Of a stretch of DNA of 64,000 nt, positions 8,461-17,894 are shown one piece after another. A program made the position numbers and the translations under genes. The notes under the pieces are model-generated. The model was not told the DNA's origin and did not search any database. It saw only the letters and a list, made by a program, of their open reading frames with translations. The stretch lies in assembly GCF_026967475.1 (NCBI RefSeq), contig NZ_CP114058.1, positions 1,612,001 through 1,676,000 on the forward strand, read 5' to 3'. Source of the DNA: Rouxiella chamberiensis. Lineage in GTDB: Bacteria; Pseudomonadota; Gammaproteobacteria; Enterobacterales; Enterobacteriaceae. The stretch's first letter is position 1. Each line of letters starts with the position of its first letter.

Positions 8461-9276
8461 TTAACTGTTTTCTCTAAGGCCGAGACTTGAGAGAAAACGT
8501 TTGCAGCGCTCGGTGCCGCCGCCGGAAAAAATATGCGCAGGCGAACCCTGATCCACAATGATGCCGCCGTCCATCAACACCACTTTGTTGGCCACTTTTC
8601 TGGCGAATTCCATTTCGTGGGTGACGATAATCATGGTTGTGCCCGCCGCCGCCAGCTCCCGCATGACATCCAGCACTTCGTTGACCAGTTCGGGGTCGAG
8701 CGCGCTGGTCGGTTCGTCAAACAGCATGACTTCGGGATCCATCGCCAACGCGCGGGCAATCGCTACCCGCTGTTTCTGTCCACCCGATAATTGCGAGGGA
8801 TAATGATGAATGCGGTCGGCCAGCCCGACGCGGGCCAGCAACTTTTTACCCAGCTCCGTGACTTCCGCGCGCTTTTTGCGGCCAACGATACAGGGTCCGG
8901 CCAGAACATTTTCAAGCACGGTATAGTGTGGAAACAGATGAAAACCCTGAAAGACCATGCCGAAATAACGCCGCTGGCGATCCAGCACTTTTGTGGGCGC
9001 GCGAATACATTTCTCCCCGCGCATTTCGGTCCCCAACACTTCCCCTTTGAAGGTAATGGTTCCCGAATTAATCAGTTCGAGCATATTGATACAGCGCAGC
9101 AGCGTGCTTTTCCCGGAACCCGAGGGTCCGATAATCGCGACCACATCGCCTTTATAGAGCGAGAAATCCACGGCATCGAGCGCTGTAAATGCGCCGAAAT
9201 TCTTGGTAATGGCGCGCATGTCGAGCAGGGGTTGCGTCTCTTTATTGAGTTGCAGTGCCGTCACATTGTTATTCAT
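8461..9276 (-). CDS. Amino-acid ABC transporter ATP-binding protein
   Basis: A 271-residue ATPase of the GlnQ/ArtP type. Walker A GPSGSGKST, Q-loop FGMVFQGFHLF, signature LSGGQKQRVAIARAL, Walker B MLFDEPTSALDPE and the H-loop IVTHEM are all intact. Start: the longer frame begins at 9303, but ATG at 9276 overlaps the permease stop as ATGA and has GGGAG upstream, so translation is probably coupled. The insertion MRGEKCIRAPTK between the Walker A and Q-loop region is the usual place for variation in this family. Confidence 0.9.
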   Translation of the reverse strand: MNNNVTALQLNKETQPLLDMRAITKNFGAFTALDAVDFSLYKGDVVAIIGPSGSGKSTLLRCINMLELINSGTITFKGEVLGTEMRGEKCIRAPTKVLDRQRRYFGMVFQGFHLFPHYTVLENVLAGPCIVGRKKRAEVTELGKKLLARVGLADRIHHYPSQLSGGQKQRVAIARALAMDPEVMLFDEPTSALDPELVNEVLDVMRELAAAGTTMIIVTHEMEFARKVANKVVLMDGGIIVDQGSPAHIFSGGGTERCKRFLSSLGLRENS

Positions 9277-10214
9277 CGTTTCGCTCCCTTGCTGAAATGC
9301 CATTCGAGTAAACTCTGTACGCCCATCGCAATGCTGGTTAAAAACAGATACCAGATGCAGGCCACGGTCAGCAGTGGAATCGTTTCAAAGTTGGTGGAGT
9401 AAATAAGCTGGACGGTGGTCAGCAACTCCACATAACCAATGACGGTCACGAGCGAAGTGCTTTTAAACATGGTGATAAGTTCATTGGCAAGCGGCGGAAT
9501 AATTACCCGCAGCGCCTGGGGCATGACCACATGAAACATCATCTGGAAATCACTCATGCCAATGGCTTTCGAGGCTTCACGCTGTCCCGGCTCAATCGCC
9601 ATAATACCGCCGCGAAATATCTCGGCGCTGTATCCGCCCAGATAAAGCGCAAGCCCTATCACGGCCGCGCTAAACCGCGAAATTAAAGTGGTAGTGTCGA
9701 TATCAAATAAATTCCCGCCAAGAACGGGCAGCGGTAAATAAATACGTGGAACAATGGCAGAAACGAAAAACAGAAACAGCAGCATCGCAATAGGCGGAAT
9801 GGCGCGAATGGTCCAGATATAAATATAGGCAAATCCCTTTAATACCGGATTACTCGACATACGGCAGGCCATAATAATTAGCCCGAGACAGAGTCCCAGC
9901 GCACTGGCACAGGCGGTCAGAATAAGAGTATTTTCCAGTCCTGATATAACGCGTTTACTGAAAAGATAATGGGCAACGATATCCCACTTCCAGCGTGGAT
10001 TATCAATGACCAATTCAATAAAAAGAACGGCAACAACGATGAGCAGCGAATACCACAGCCAATCACTTCTTTTAGGGCGAGGATGAATAATGAGTACGGC
10101 AGATTTTTCTTTTCGGCTTTTATTTAGCGGTTCATCCGTTTTAAGCGCTAATTCCGATGTCTCGGGAGTGTCGTCATTTTTATAAATATCTTGTAGGTCA
10201 AATTTCACACGCAT
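9273..10214 (-). CDS. Amino-acid ABC transporter permease
   Basis: A 313-residue inner-membrane permease of the HisMQ type. A cytoplasmic hydrophilic N-terminal tail of ~50 residues precedes the first membrane helix (WLWYSLLIVVAVLFIELVI); such a tail is longer than usual for the family. The coupling EAA loop reads GYSAEIFRGGIMAIEPGQRE. Only one permease gene is present, so the membrane channel is probably a homodimer. It is the first gene of the five-gene operon and is divergent from the LysR regulator at 10493. Confidence 0.9.
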   Translation of the reverse strand: MRVKFDLQDIYKNDDTPETSELALKTDEPLNKSRKEKSAVLIIHPRPKRSDWLWYSLLIVVAVLFIELVIDNPRWKWDIVAHYLFSKRVISGLENTLILTACASALGLCLGLIIMACRMSSNPVLKGFAYIYIWTIRAIPPIAMLLFLFFVSAIVPRIYLPLPVLGGNLFDIDTTTLISRFSAAVIGLALYLGGYSAEIFRGGIMAIEPGQREASKAIGMSDFQMMFHVVMPQALRVIIPPLANELITMFKSTSLVTVIGYVELLTTVQLIYSTNFETIPLLTVACIWYLFLTSIAMGVQSLLEWHFSKGAKR

Positions 10215-10492
10215 TTCCTCATGGACAGTTTTGAAAACTCTCTGGACAGCTAGCGTTGGTCATTGTGAAACTACGGCAAACCTAAATTTTTCCCCTCACG
10301 GGCCTGCGTTCAGGGGTTGGGAAGAGCAGCAAGTGATTCGACTATAAAAAAGCCGCTTCATTACATCCAATAAAATTTTGGATGTTTAAACCAAACAAAT
10401 GTAATACCCTCGAATCTTCATACGGAATGCTTATTTGTTAGCCAGTGCGCGTAATCTCCCCTTAACCCAAACTCGCCAGCCGGAGTCTCGAC

Positions 10493-11392
10493 GTGTCTAA
10501 ACTCAGTGCAAAACAAATGGATGCCTTTGTCGCCGTCATGACACATGGCTCCATTACCGCAGCGGCGCATCATATGAATGTGTCGCAACCCGCTATCAGC
10601 AGAATGCTGGAAAGATTCGAGCAAGAGGCTGGATTCGTTGCCTTTGAACGCCGAAAGGGCAAGTTGAATCCGACCCCTGAAGCGGGGATGTTTTTCAACG
10701 AAGTCACGCGGGTGTATCGGGGATTAAACTACCTTAATGAAATTGCCAAGGAGATTGGTGAATCGCGACGGGGTTATTTGCGGATAGGCGTTTTTCCTGC
10801 GTTTTCGGAAGGCTGGATAGCGCAGCGTGTCGGCCGGTATATCGTGGGCCGTAAACACTTGCAGACATCAGTAATTCCTATGGCTTCGGATAATATTGCC
10901 GACGCGGTTTCACGACAATCTATCGATATCGGCATTTCTTTACGGCATACCACTCGTGAGGGATTGGTATGTGAGGAGATTGCCGGAGGAGAACTGGTGT
11001 GTATATTGCCGAAGGGGCATAGATTACGGGATCACGACTTTATCAAACCCGAAAACGTCTACGGTGAAGATTTCATTACCATGGTTTCATCGGATATCGA
11101 TTACAAACTTATCGACGAAACTTTTGCTACGCGGGGCATTTCTCGCCGCATTTGTGCCGAAAGTACCTGGGCATCGACAATATGCCACATGGTGTCTCAG
11201 AATATTGGTATGGCGATTATGATGCGCGATACCGCGGAAGAATATGCTCATCTTGGCTATCATATTGTGCCGTTTGAACATCAGACGCGGTATCGCGTTT
11301 ATCTGGTCAGTTCGAGCGAAAGGCCTTTGTCCGCCGTGGCCAAAGGCTTTCGCGATATCCTGATGGCGGATTTCGAACGGGCAGTCAGTTAA
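10493..11392 (+). CDS. LysR-family regulator, probable controller of the divergent ABC-monooxygenase operon
   Basis: A 299-residue LysR transcription factor. The helix-turn-helix occupies residues ~18-40 (GSITAAAHHMNVSQPAISRM) and is followed by the linker helix and a periplasmic-binding-like effector domain (residues ~90-290, GYLRIGVFPAFSEGW). The start is GTG at 10493, with GGAG seven bases upstream. It is divergent from the amino-acid ABC operon across a ~280-base promoter region, the classic layout in which the LysR protein controls the operon in response to its substrate. Effector unknown. Confidence 0.87.
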   Translation: MSKLSAKQMDAFVAVMTHGSITAAAHHMNVSQPAISRMLERFEQEAGFVAFERRKGKLNPTPEAGMFFNEVTRVYRGLNYLNEIAKEIGESRRGYLRIGVFPAFSEGWIAQRVGRYIVGRKHLQTSVIPMASDNIADAVSRQSIDIGISLRHTTREGLVCEEIAGGELVCILPKGHRLRDHDFIKPENVYGEDFITMVSSDIDYKLIDETFATRGISRRICAESTWASTICHMVSQNIGMAIMMRDTAEEYAHLGYHIVPFEHQTRYRVYLVSSSERPLSAVAKGFRDILMADFERAVS

Positions 11393-11405
11393 GCTGTTTC
11401 AGCCT

Positions 11406-12054
11406 TCACTGACAGACCGCGTCGCGGATAGGCGTAGTGCCTCCGCGCAGTTCCACTGCTTGCCAATCGATGAGTCGGCATCGATAGCGGCCACGACCAC
11501 CAGCGCGACGTCCTCACGGGTGACTTCCCCCTGCCCGCATGTTCCGACAAGGTCACCATGCCGGTTGCCGGAGAGTTGGTCAGCGGGCCGGGACGAATAA
11601 TCGTCCATTCAAGACCGCTCGCGCGCAGCGAGATATCGGCATCGCGCTTCGCCTCTATATACGCCTTCCATACCGGATCGGTGTCAGGTTTCAGCGGGTC
11701 ATCCGCGCCAATCGCCGAGATCTGGACAAAGCGTGATACGCCCGCCAGCTTCGCGGCGTCGGCCAGCAGCACAGAACCGGCATAGTCGACGGTGTGTTTG
11801 CGCTCGGCGGTGGAACCCGCACCGGCACCGGCGGCGAACACTACGGCATCAACGCCCTGCAATCCGGTTGCCAGCTGTTCGGCGGTGGCGCTTTCGATAT
11901 CCATCAGCACCGTTTCCGCACCCAGTTTGCGCAGTGTCGGGATTTGCTCCTCCTTGCGCGCGATACCCAGCGCCTCGTGTCCCTGCGCCCGTAAATGCTT
12001 GATAAGCAACTTTCCTATTTGACCGTGTGCGCCAACAATTGCGACCTTCGCCAT
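11406..12054 (-). CDS. NAD(P)H-binding SDR/NmrA-like protein, twice frameshifted
   Basis: Atypical short-chain dehydrogenase of the NAD(P)H-binding (YwnB-like) type. The Rossmann motif VAIVGAHGQIGKLLIKHL and the IRPGPL segment are clear. The frame shifts twice near the end: at a run of five C (11527-11531) it must change frame to read GEVTREDVALVVVAAIDA, and near 11453-11462 it changes again to read the normal family ending ELRGGTTPIRDAVCQ and a TGA at 11406. Restoring one base at each point gives 216 residues, the usual size. I read both as probable sequence errors; a decaying gene is the alternative. The start has a strong GGAGGAG Shine-Dalgarno. Role unknown. Confidence 0.75.
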
Positions 12055-12158
12055 AACTCCTCCTTTCGACTTCAGTAAAATTATCGGGTAATCCTTGCAG
12101 ACTCACCGTTAGGACTAACTGTAGCACATTGGCTTTTTTGCCCCACCATCAGGGCACA

Positions 12159-13910
12159 TTATGCGCGCCACGGCAAAACGCCCTCGGGCAGACGACGGGC
12201 AAACAGCGATGCCAACAGCATAAACAGCAGCACGACCAGAATCATCAGACAGCCTACTGCCGCCGCCAGTGTCGAAGACCCGCCTTCATCAAGGAAAATG
12301 ACCATCGGGCCGAGGGTTTGCGTGCTCGAGGTGACAAGCAGAATCGACACCTGAATCTCGTTCAGGGCGGTGAGAAACACCAGTATCGCCCCCGCCATGG
12401 CCGAAGGCGCGGCCAGCGGCATCAGGATGGTCCACATCCGGCGCATAAAACCGGCTCCCGCAATCTGCGCGGCTTCATCGAGCGAGCGTTCGATTTGCGC
12501 GAATCCGGCGAGCGTCGGGCGCAGTACCAGCGCAAGGAAATTCGACAGATAGGCTGCCAGAATGATCCACACCGTGCCGTAAATGCTGACATTAATCAGC
12601 GGCAGCGGTTTCAGGAAAAACAGAATGGCGGCAATGCCGGTGACGATGCCCGGCAGCGCATAGGCCAACTCCGTCGACATCTGCAACAGGCTCACCAGCC
12701 GACTGCGCTGCCAGCTCAGGAAATAGGCCAGAAACAGCGAGGCAAAGGTCAATAGGATAGCCGCCATCAGGGTCAGACCCAGACTGGTGAAAAACGCCTG
12801 ATGAATCGCCGGATACTGCCAAAGCGCATTGAGATAATTAGTGAAGGTCAGCGTCTGCCAATTCAGCGTCTGGCCGAATCCCGTGGTCAGCGACGTGGTC
12901 ACCAGTGCAGACAGCGGTAGCAGGAGTGTGACGGCAATCCACAGCCAGGCGGTGGCTTCGAGCGGCCAACGCCACGCGCCGGGCGGTTGCTGAAGCGACT
13001 TCGGCGACCCCGTTACCCGCACGTCTTTGCTGCCGCCCAGCGCGCGACTCACCGCCAGACCGCCAAAGGTTATTACCGCAATTAAAAGAGAAAGCACGGC
13101 CATATCCGGCAGCGCCGATGGGCCGCTGCTGTTGAGGCGCTGGTACACCAGCGTTATCAGCGTCGGCACACGGCCCGGAATGCCCAGCATGGCCTGAATT
13201 CCGAAATTACCGGCGGCGGCGACGAAGGCAAGTGCGGCACCGGCAAAAATCGCCGGGCGAGCCAACGGCAAAATTACCGTCAATAGCACCCGCAACGGCG
13301 AGGCACCGGTGATCCGCGCGGCTTCCACCAGTTCGGCCGGCAACCGGCGCAGTCCTGCGCGCACGGTAAGAAACACCAGCGGCGCATTGTGCATGCCGAG
13401 CAGCAAAATAATGCCGGTTGCGCAATAGAGCGGCTGCGAGTCAGGCGATGAGAATGAAACCCCGAACAGGCTGCCAAGCGCCCTCATCCCCGAGAGAATC
13501 GGACTTGAGGGTGACAGCGCCTGCACCCACGCCAGCGCAATGACCTGCGGCGGGATCATCAGCGGCAGAATAAAGGTAAACACCCACAGCGATTTACCGC
13601 GCAGAGGGGTCAGCGCCACCAGCAGCGCCGCCAGCGTTCCGGCCAGCATCGACAAGGCGGTCGCGGCCACCGCTATCTTCAGCGTATTGAGGGTGGCTTG
13701 CCACACTTTCTGCGTACCGACCAAATGCCCCAGACGATTGAGATCCAGCACGCCGTCGGGCGCAACGGCGGCCCAGACCAATCGGCCAAGAGGCGCGATG
13801 GACAGTACGCCAATCATCAGCGCCAGCAGCCATAACACCGCCCGCTCGCCGCGCCATGCCGAAAGCCGCCGGAAGGTTGCCGTGCGCGTTATCTCGCTCA
13901 TCACGCTCAT
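12159..13910 (-). CDS. ABC transporter permease, two fused channel domains (FbpB/ThiP type)
   Basis: A 583-residue inner-membrane protein with about twelve membrane helices in two homologous halves, each with an EAA-type coupling loop: ELVEAARITGASPLRVLLTVILP in the first half and RSLDEAAQIAGAGFMRRMWTILMP in the second. This fused form is typical of iron(III), thiamine and 2-aminoethylphosphonate importers. It is the last gene of a three-gene unit with ATPase (16038-14962) and binding protein (14936-13914), starting four bases after the latter's stop. The substrate cannot be fixed from the permease. Confidence 0.87.
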   Translation of the reverse strand: MSVMSEITRTATFRRLSAWRGERAVLWLLALMIGVLSIAPLGRLVWAAVAPDGVLDLNRLGHLVGTQKVWQATLNTLKIAVAATALSMLAGTLAALLVALTPLRGKSLWVFTFILPLMIPPQVIALAWVQALSPSSPILSGMRALGSLFGVSFSSPDSQPLYCATGIILLLGMHNAPLVFLTVRAGLRRLPAELVEAARITGASPLRVLLTVILPLARPAIFAGAALAFVAAAGNFGIQAMLGIPGRVPTLITLVYQRLNSSGPSALPDMAVLSLLIAVITFGGLAVSRALGGSKDVRVTGSPKSLQQPPGAWRWPLEATAWLWIAVTLLLPLSALVTTSLTTGFGQTLNWQTLTFTNYLNALWQYPAIHQAFFTSLGLTLMAAILLTFASLFLAYFLSWQRSRLVSLLQMSTELAYALPGIVTGIAAILFFLKPLPLINVSIYGTVWIILAAYLSNFLALVLRPTLAGFAQIERSLDEAAQIAGAGFMRRMWTILMPLAAPSAMAGAILVFLTALNEIQVSILLVTSSTQTLGPMVIFLDEGGSSTLAAAVGCLMILVVLLFMLLASLFARRLPEGVLPWRA

Positions 13911-13913
13911 GGA

Positions 13914-14936
13914 TTATCCACCAAAGATCCGGGTAAATTTGTCTCTCACCTGTTTGTCGTCATCAACGGCCTTGTCGGCATCCAGGGTCAACAGCTTGAT
14001 GTTGCCGATAGCCTCGAATCCTTCAGGCGGGGCGAGACTCGCGTCGATGGGCCGATTGCCCTGCTTCACCACCAGCGCCTGCCCCTGTTTCGACAGCAGG
14101 AAATTCACGAAGGCTTTGGCGGCGGGCACATTGTGCGAGGACGAAAGAATGGCGACCGGTTCGGTGACAAAAGAGACGCCTTCTTTCGGATAAACCAGGT
14201 CGATGGGTGATCCTTTCTTCTTGGCCGCGATAATATCGGCATCGGTAATGACGCCATATTTATCCAGTCCGCTGGCGACGGCCTTCAATGCCGGACCGTT
14301 GCCGCCTTCGGGGGTAATGTCGTTGGCCGCCAGTTGCTGATAGAAATTCCAGCCGATCGCAGGGGTATTGATAGCCGTGTGCAGATTGTAGAGCGCTGCG
14401 CCGGAATAGAGCGGACTAGGCACGGCGACCTGACCTTTGTTGTCGGGTGAGGTCAGTGCCTGCCATGATTCAACCGGTTTGGCGTTTTTGGTGTTGTAGC
14501 CAATGACGGTGGCGATAATTTTGGTGCCGAACCAGGTTTTATCCTTGTCGTAAAAGTTTGAATCAAGATTGCCGACCGGCGCGTCGGGATAGGCCATCAG
14601 TTTGCCCTCCTTCTTCAGCGCTCCCAGGTTTATCGAGTCTGCGACCAGCAAGACATCGGCCTTCACATCACCCGCCATCATTTCCGTATGCAGCACATTC
14701 ATCAGTTGCGTCGTGCCGTTGCGCGACCACTCAACCTGAATGGATGGATAAGCGGCTTTAAAGGCGTCAATGGTTTGCTGGGCGATTTCCGGCGCCTGCG
14801 AGGTGTAAACGACCAGCTTGCCGCCTGGCGTCTGTTCGGCGAAAGTCGGCGTTGCCCCCATCAACACACTGACACACAGCAGTGCCAAGGCAGAGGCTTT
14901 GAGGTTTTTTTTAGAGTAGGCATGATTGATACGCAT
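13914..14936 (-). CDS. ABC transporter periplasmic binding protein, FbpA-like
   Basis: A 340-residue binding protein of the bacterial extracellular solute-binding family 1/Fbp group; the signal peptide ends near TPTFA. It opens with KLVVYTSQAPEIAQQTIDAF, a wording common to iron(III) and phosphonate receptors. I do not see the adjacent Tyr-Tyr pair used by FbpA to hold ferric iron, and no Fur box precedes the operon, so iron is not supported; 2-aminoethylphosphonate, thiamine-like or another anion remains possible. The frame extends to 14993, but ATG 14936 follows AAGGAAAG and begins the signal peptide. Confidence 0.85.
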   Translation of the reverse strand: MRINHAYSKKNLKASALALLCVSVLMGATPTFAEQTPGGKLVVYTSQAPEIAQQTIDAFKAAYPSIQVEWSRNGTTQLMNVLHTEMMAGDVKADVLLVADSINLGALKKEGKLMAYPDAPVGNLDSNFYDKDKTWFGTKIIATVIGYNTKNAKPVESWQALTSPDNKGQVAVPSPLYSGAALYNLHTAINTPAIGWNFYQQLAANDITPEGGNGPALKAVASGLDKYGVITDADIIAAKKKGSPIDLVYPKEGVSFVTEPVAILSSSHNVPAAKAFVNFLLSKQGQALVVKQGNRPIDASLAPPEGFEAIGNIKLLTLDADKAVDDDKQVRDKFTRIFGG

Positions 14937-14961
14937 CGTCTTTCCTTGATAATTGAGAAAT

Positions 14962-16038
14962 TTATGACTCGCCGTCGGGAATAATCCAGCCATCGTCGAG
15001 GGTTAGCCGCAGCACATCGCCGAGGTTGCAGCCCGAGGCGTCTGCAAGATACAACGAGAGCAACGCGTCTTGCCCCAGAAGCTCGAGTTCGAGCTGGCTG
15101 TAGGCGCCACGATAGGTCACACGTTTCAGGGTGGCGGTAAATCCGGGTTCATCGTCGCCGGCAAGACGCAGGGAGGCGGCATGCAGGCAGAGTTTGCCGT
15201 GTGGCCGTGTGCGTTGATGAGGACTCGCCCGCAGGCAATAATCGACGCCCTGCACCTTCACGTTGGCTCTGCCGTCGCCGCACGGGCGAATGTCCTGCAC
15301 GGCAATTACGCGGCCATCGTCAATAAATTTGGCCACCATTTCGTTGGCAGGTTCACGGTACAGGGTTTGCGGGGTGGCGAACTGCATCACTTTGCCTGCA
15401 TCCATCACCACGACGCGGTCGGCCATCGCCATCGCCTCATGCTGATCGTGTGTAATATAGAGAAGCGTCGCGCCGGTCTGGCGATGAAACTGGGCAAATT
15501 CCGCCTCCATCGCCGCGCGAAGATGCACGTCGAGGTTAGCCAGAGGTTCATCCAGCAGGACCACTTTCGGCTCGGCGACCAGACAGCGGGCCAAAGCAAC
15601 GCGTTGACGCTGGCCTCCCGACAAGTCTGCCGGACGTCGGCCTTCCAGCCCCTGCAACCCGACCTGCATCAGCGCATTGGCGGTCCGCTGGCGGCGTTCG
15701 CCAATCTTCACGCCCTGTACTTTCAGGCTGTAGGCCACGTTCTCTTCCACCGACATGTGCGGCCAGAGCGCATAGTTTTGAAAGACAATCGCCAGCTGCC
15801 GCTGCTCCGGCGGCATATGATAGTCGGGGGAAGAGACCAGGTGACCGTCGAGGGAGAGCGTACCGTGGTCAAGGGTTTCAAAACCGGCAAGGGCGCGCAG
15901 CAAGGTCGTTTTACCACAGCCTGAAGGCCCCAGAATCGCGACAAATTCGCCGTGGCGAATAGTCAACGACACATCGTCCAACACGGTCTGCTTTCCAAAA
16001 GACTTTCGTAGATGGGCAATTTCAATGGCAGACATCAA
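14962..16038 (-). CDS. ABC transporter ATP-binding protein (FbpC/PotA type)
   Basis: A 358-residue ATPase. The nucleotide-binding domain has Walker A GPSGCGKTT, Q-loop IVFQNYALWPHM, signature LSGGQRQRVALARCL and Walker B VVLLDEPLANLD. Residues ~250-355 form the TOBE regulatory domain. It is the first gene of the transporter unit; its promoter must lie in 16039-16220, where I found no recognisable operator. Gene order ATPase, binding protein, permease differs from the binding protein-first order of classical fbp/sfu/yfu operons. Confidence 0.88.
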   Translation of the reverse strand: MMSAIEIAHLRKSFGKQTVLDDVSLTIRHGEFVAILGPSGCGKTTLLRALAGFETLDHGTLSLDGHLVSSPDYHMPPEQRQLAIVFQNYALWPHMSVEENVAYSLKVQGVKIGERRQRTANALMQVGLQGLEGRRPADLSGGQRQRVALARCLVAEPKVVLLDEPLANLDVHLRAAMEAEFAQFHRQTGATLLYITHDQHEAMAMADRVVVMDAGKVMQFATPQTLYREPANEMVAKFIDDGRVIAVQDIRPCGDGRANVKVQGVDYCLRASPHQRTRPHGKLCLHAASLRLAGDDEPGFTATLKRVTYRGAYSQLELELLGQDALLSLYLADASGCNLGDVLRLTLDDGWIIPDGES

Positions 16039-16220
16039 TAATGCATCCCGCTAAAAATCGGCTGAATCCAGCCCATGAATGATTGAGGCAACGGGATAAA
16101 ACTAGCGGGCATGAATGACGTTTTTATGAAGCGAAAGTGACAGCAGGATGAAGGTGGAATGACGAAGAGACGACGTAGAAACGCAAGACCCGCCGCAGAC
16201 CGGGCTGCGGCGGTGGGGAA

Positions 16221-17103
16221 TTATTTACCGTTTTGCGTGCCGAGATAACGATAGACCACGGCGAGATCGCTGTCGCCATAACCTTCATCGACGGCTTTCT
16301 GCCAGGTATGGCTGATGTTTTGCATGACAGGTAACTGACGGGAACCGCTGGCGTTCAGCGCAAGATTGATATCTTTAAGCGCCCAGGTCAGCTGCATCTG
16401 CGGCTCGTAGTGGCCGGTTTTAAACATCTCCATCTTGCCTTTGATATAAGGTACGGCAAGCGGACCGCCGTCCAGCACATTCCACAGTTCATCGGTGGTA
16501 AAGCCCAGCTCTTCGGCAAGCTGCGAGCTTTCGGCAATGCCTTCGACCATTGAAATCAGCCACGCATTCACCACCAGTTTCATTTTCGAGGCCCGGCCCG
16601 CCTCACCCAGCCATTTAACGCCTTTCGAAATCGCGGCAAACACGGGTTCTACCGCAGCACCCGCCTCACGATCGCCGCTGGCGAGCACGACAATCTGCGC
16701 CTGTTCCGCCGGCGCTTTGGTGCCGGACACCGGCGCATCGAAGAATACAACATCCGGGCGCTGGTCTTTAAGCAGCGCGATAAGCTTGTCGGTGGCCTCG
16801 ACGCCGATGGTGCCCATCTGCACGACAATGCCGCCCTGCTTCAGTCCGGCAAGCAGGCCGTCATGACCGGTAAACACGGAGTCGGTGGTCTGCCCGTCGG
16901 CCAGCATCGAGATGACTACGTCAACGCCTTCTACCGTTTCGCGGGGGTTTTGCCTGCGACCGCGCCGGCCTTGACCAGATCCTCACCCTTGGACGCGGTG
17001 CGATTCCAGACTCGCGTGGTGAAGCCTTTTTGACAAGATTGGCGGCAAACGCGTGCCCCATTGCCCCTAATCCCAGTACTGCCACAGTCGGTTGCTGACT
17101 CAT
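16221..17103 (-). CDS. Beta-hydroxyacid dehydrogenase (GarR/3-hydroxyisobutyrate dehydrogenase family), frameshifted
   Basis: NAD(P)-dependent dehydrogenase of the 3-hydroxyisobutyrate/tartronate-semialdehyde reductase family. Seen in order: VAVLGLGAMGHAFAANL (Rossmann fold), ISMLADGQTTDSVF, FFDAPVSGTKAPAEQ (substrate loop) and GRASKMKLVVNAW with the catalytic-type Lys. Two single-base frameshifts interrupt the N-terminal part: at the T-run near 17027-17031 and at the G5T4 run near 16943-16950. Adding one base at each yields a continuous 294-residue enzyme of normal length, reading FTTRVWNRTASKGEDLVKAG in between. Homopolymer position suggests sequencing errors. The ATG at 17103 is well placed, and the gene is monocistronic. 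Confidence 0.8.
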
Positions 17104-17320
17104 TGTTACTCCTTGAATTTCATTGGCATGATTTCTGAAAGGCTAGCAGGAATAGACACAATGAGAATTGTTTTTTGATTTCAAAATACGAATAGCCCGT
17201 TGAGCAAGCGATAAATGCTTCTTAAAACCGAATTTACACGTTTCGGTTTCGCCACAGGCCGGTTTCTCGTATTCTGACGGGAATTTTTCAGCTAGTGGTC
17301 AGCAAGACTCAGGAGTTAGC

Positions 17321-17707
17321 GTGATAGGAAAGACGGGTAAAATTGTTTTGGGCGTCATGGTTTGCGTGGTATTTGCGATGGTGGTGCTGACGTTGGGTAT
17401 GACGTATATCTATCCCACGTGGATGCAGCGCACTACCCCTGAAGCCTGTGCCGCCTTGACCCCGCAGAATGCGATGGATCTGGTCACCCGCGATTTTATG
17501 CAGAATAAACTGCCTAACTGGGGCAACGACAAAGACAATCTCGGGACTCAGGTGCCAAGCCTGTCGTTTATTTCCGATAACGTCAAAGACAACAAAGGCA
17601 CCTTTGAGGTTCCGTTTACCGCGCGCGGGCCTGCCGGTACGCTCAAATATGCCGCGCACCTTAACTGCACCAATAAATACATCAAATACGACACGGTCGA
17701 CCAATAA
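17321..17707 (+). CDS. Hypothetical membrane-anchored periplasmic protein
   Basis: A 128-residue protein that I do not recognise. A single hydrophobic segment (residues ~9-31) follows a short basic N-terminus, and the remainder is a soluble, cysteine-containing domain (TPEACAAL, HLNCTNKY) that could form one disulfide in the periplasm. The start is GTG at 17321, with a clear GGAG six bases upstream. It lies between the dehydrogenase and the siderophore receptor and shares an operon with neither. Confidence 0.7.
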   Translation: MIGKTGKIVLGVMVCVVFAMVVLTLGMTYIYPTWMQRTTPEACAALTPQNAMDLVTRDFMQNKLPNWGNDKDNLGTQVPSLSFISDNVKDNKGTFEVPFTARGPAGTLKYAAHLNCTNKYIKYDTVDQ

Positions 17708-17856
17708 TCGATTTCCGCACGCCGTCATGAACGCGGCGTGCGCCTTCCTGCTCTCTCTTGTTCTCCTTTTTGCCTGCGTTGCTCGTCAGGAGCCCTCTCT
17801 GCCTGCACTTTATATAACTAAAAAAACATTGATATAGCCCAATCGATAATTAGAAT

Positions 17857-17875
17857 GCAACGCGTTATCATTTGC
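17857..17875 (-). promoter_or_regulatory. Possible Fur box before the siderophore receptor
   Basis: Read on the minus strand, GCAAATGATAACGCGTTGC matches the 19-bp Fur consensus at about 11 positions, with the core ATGATAA intact. It lies about 20 bases upstream of the receptor start. The match is weak, and only the gene context supports it. Confidence 0.4.
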
Positions 17876-17894
17876 ATTTTCAGACGGGACTATT

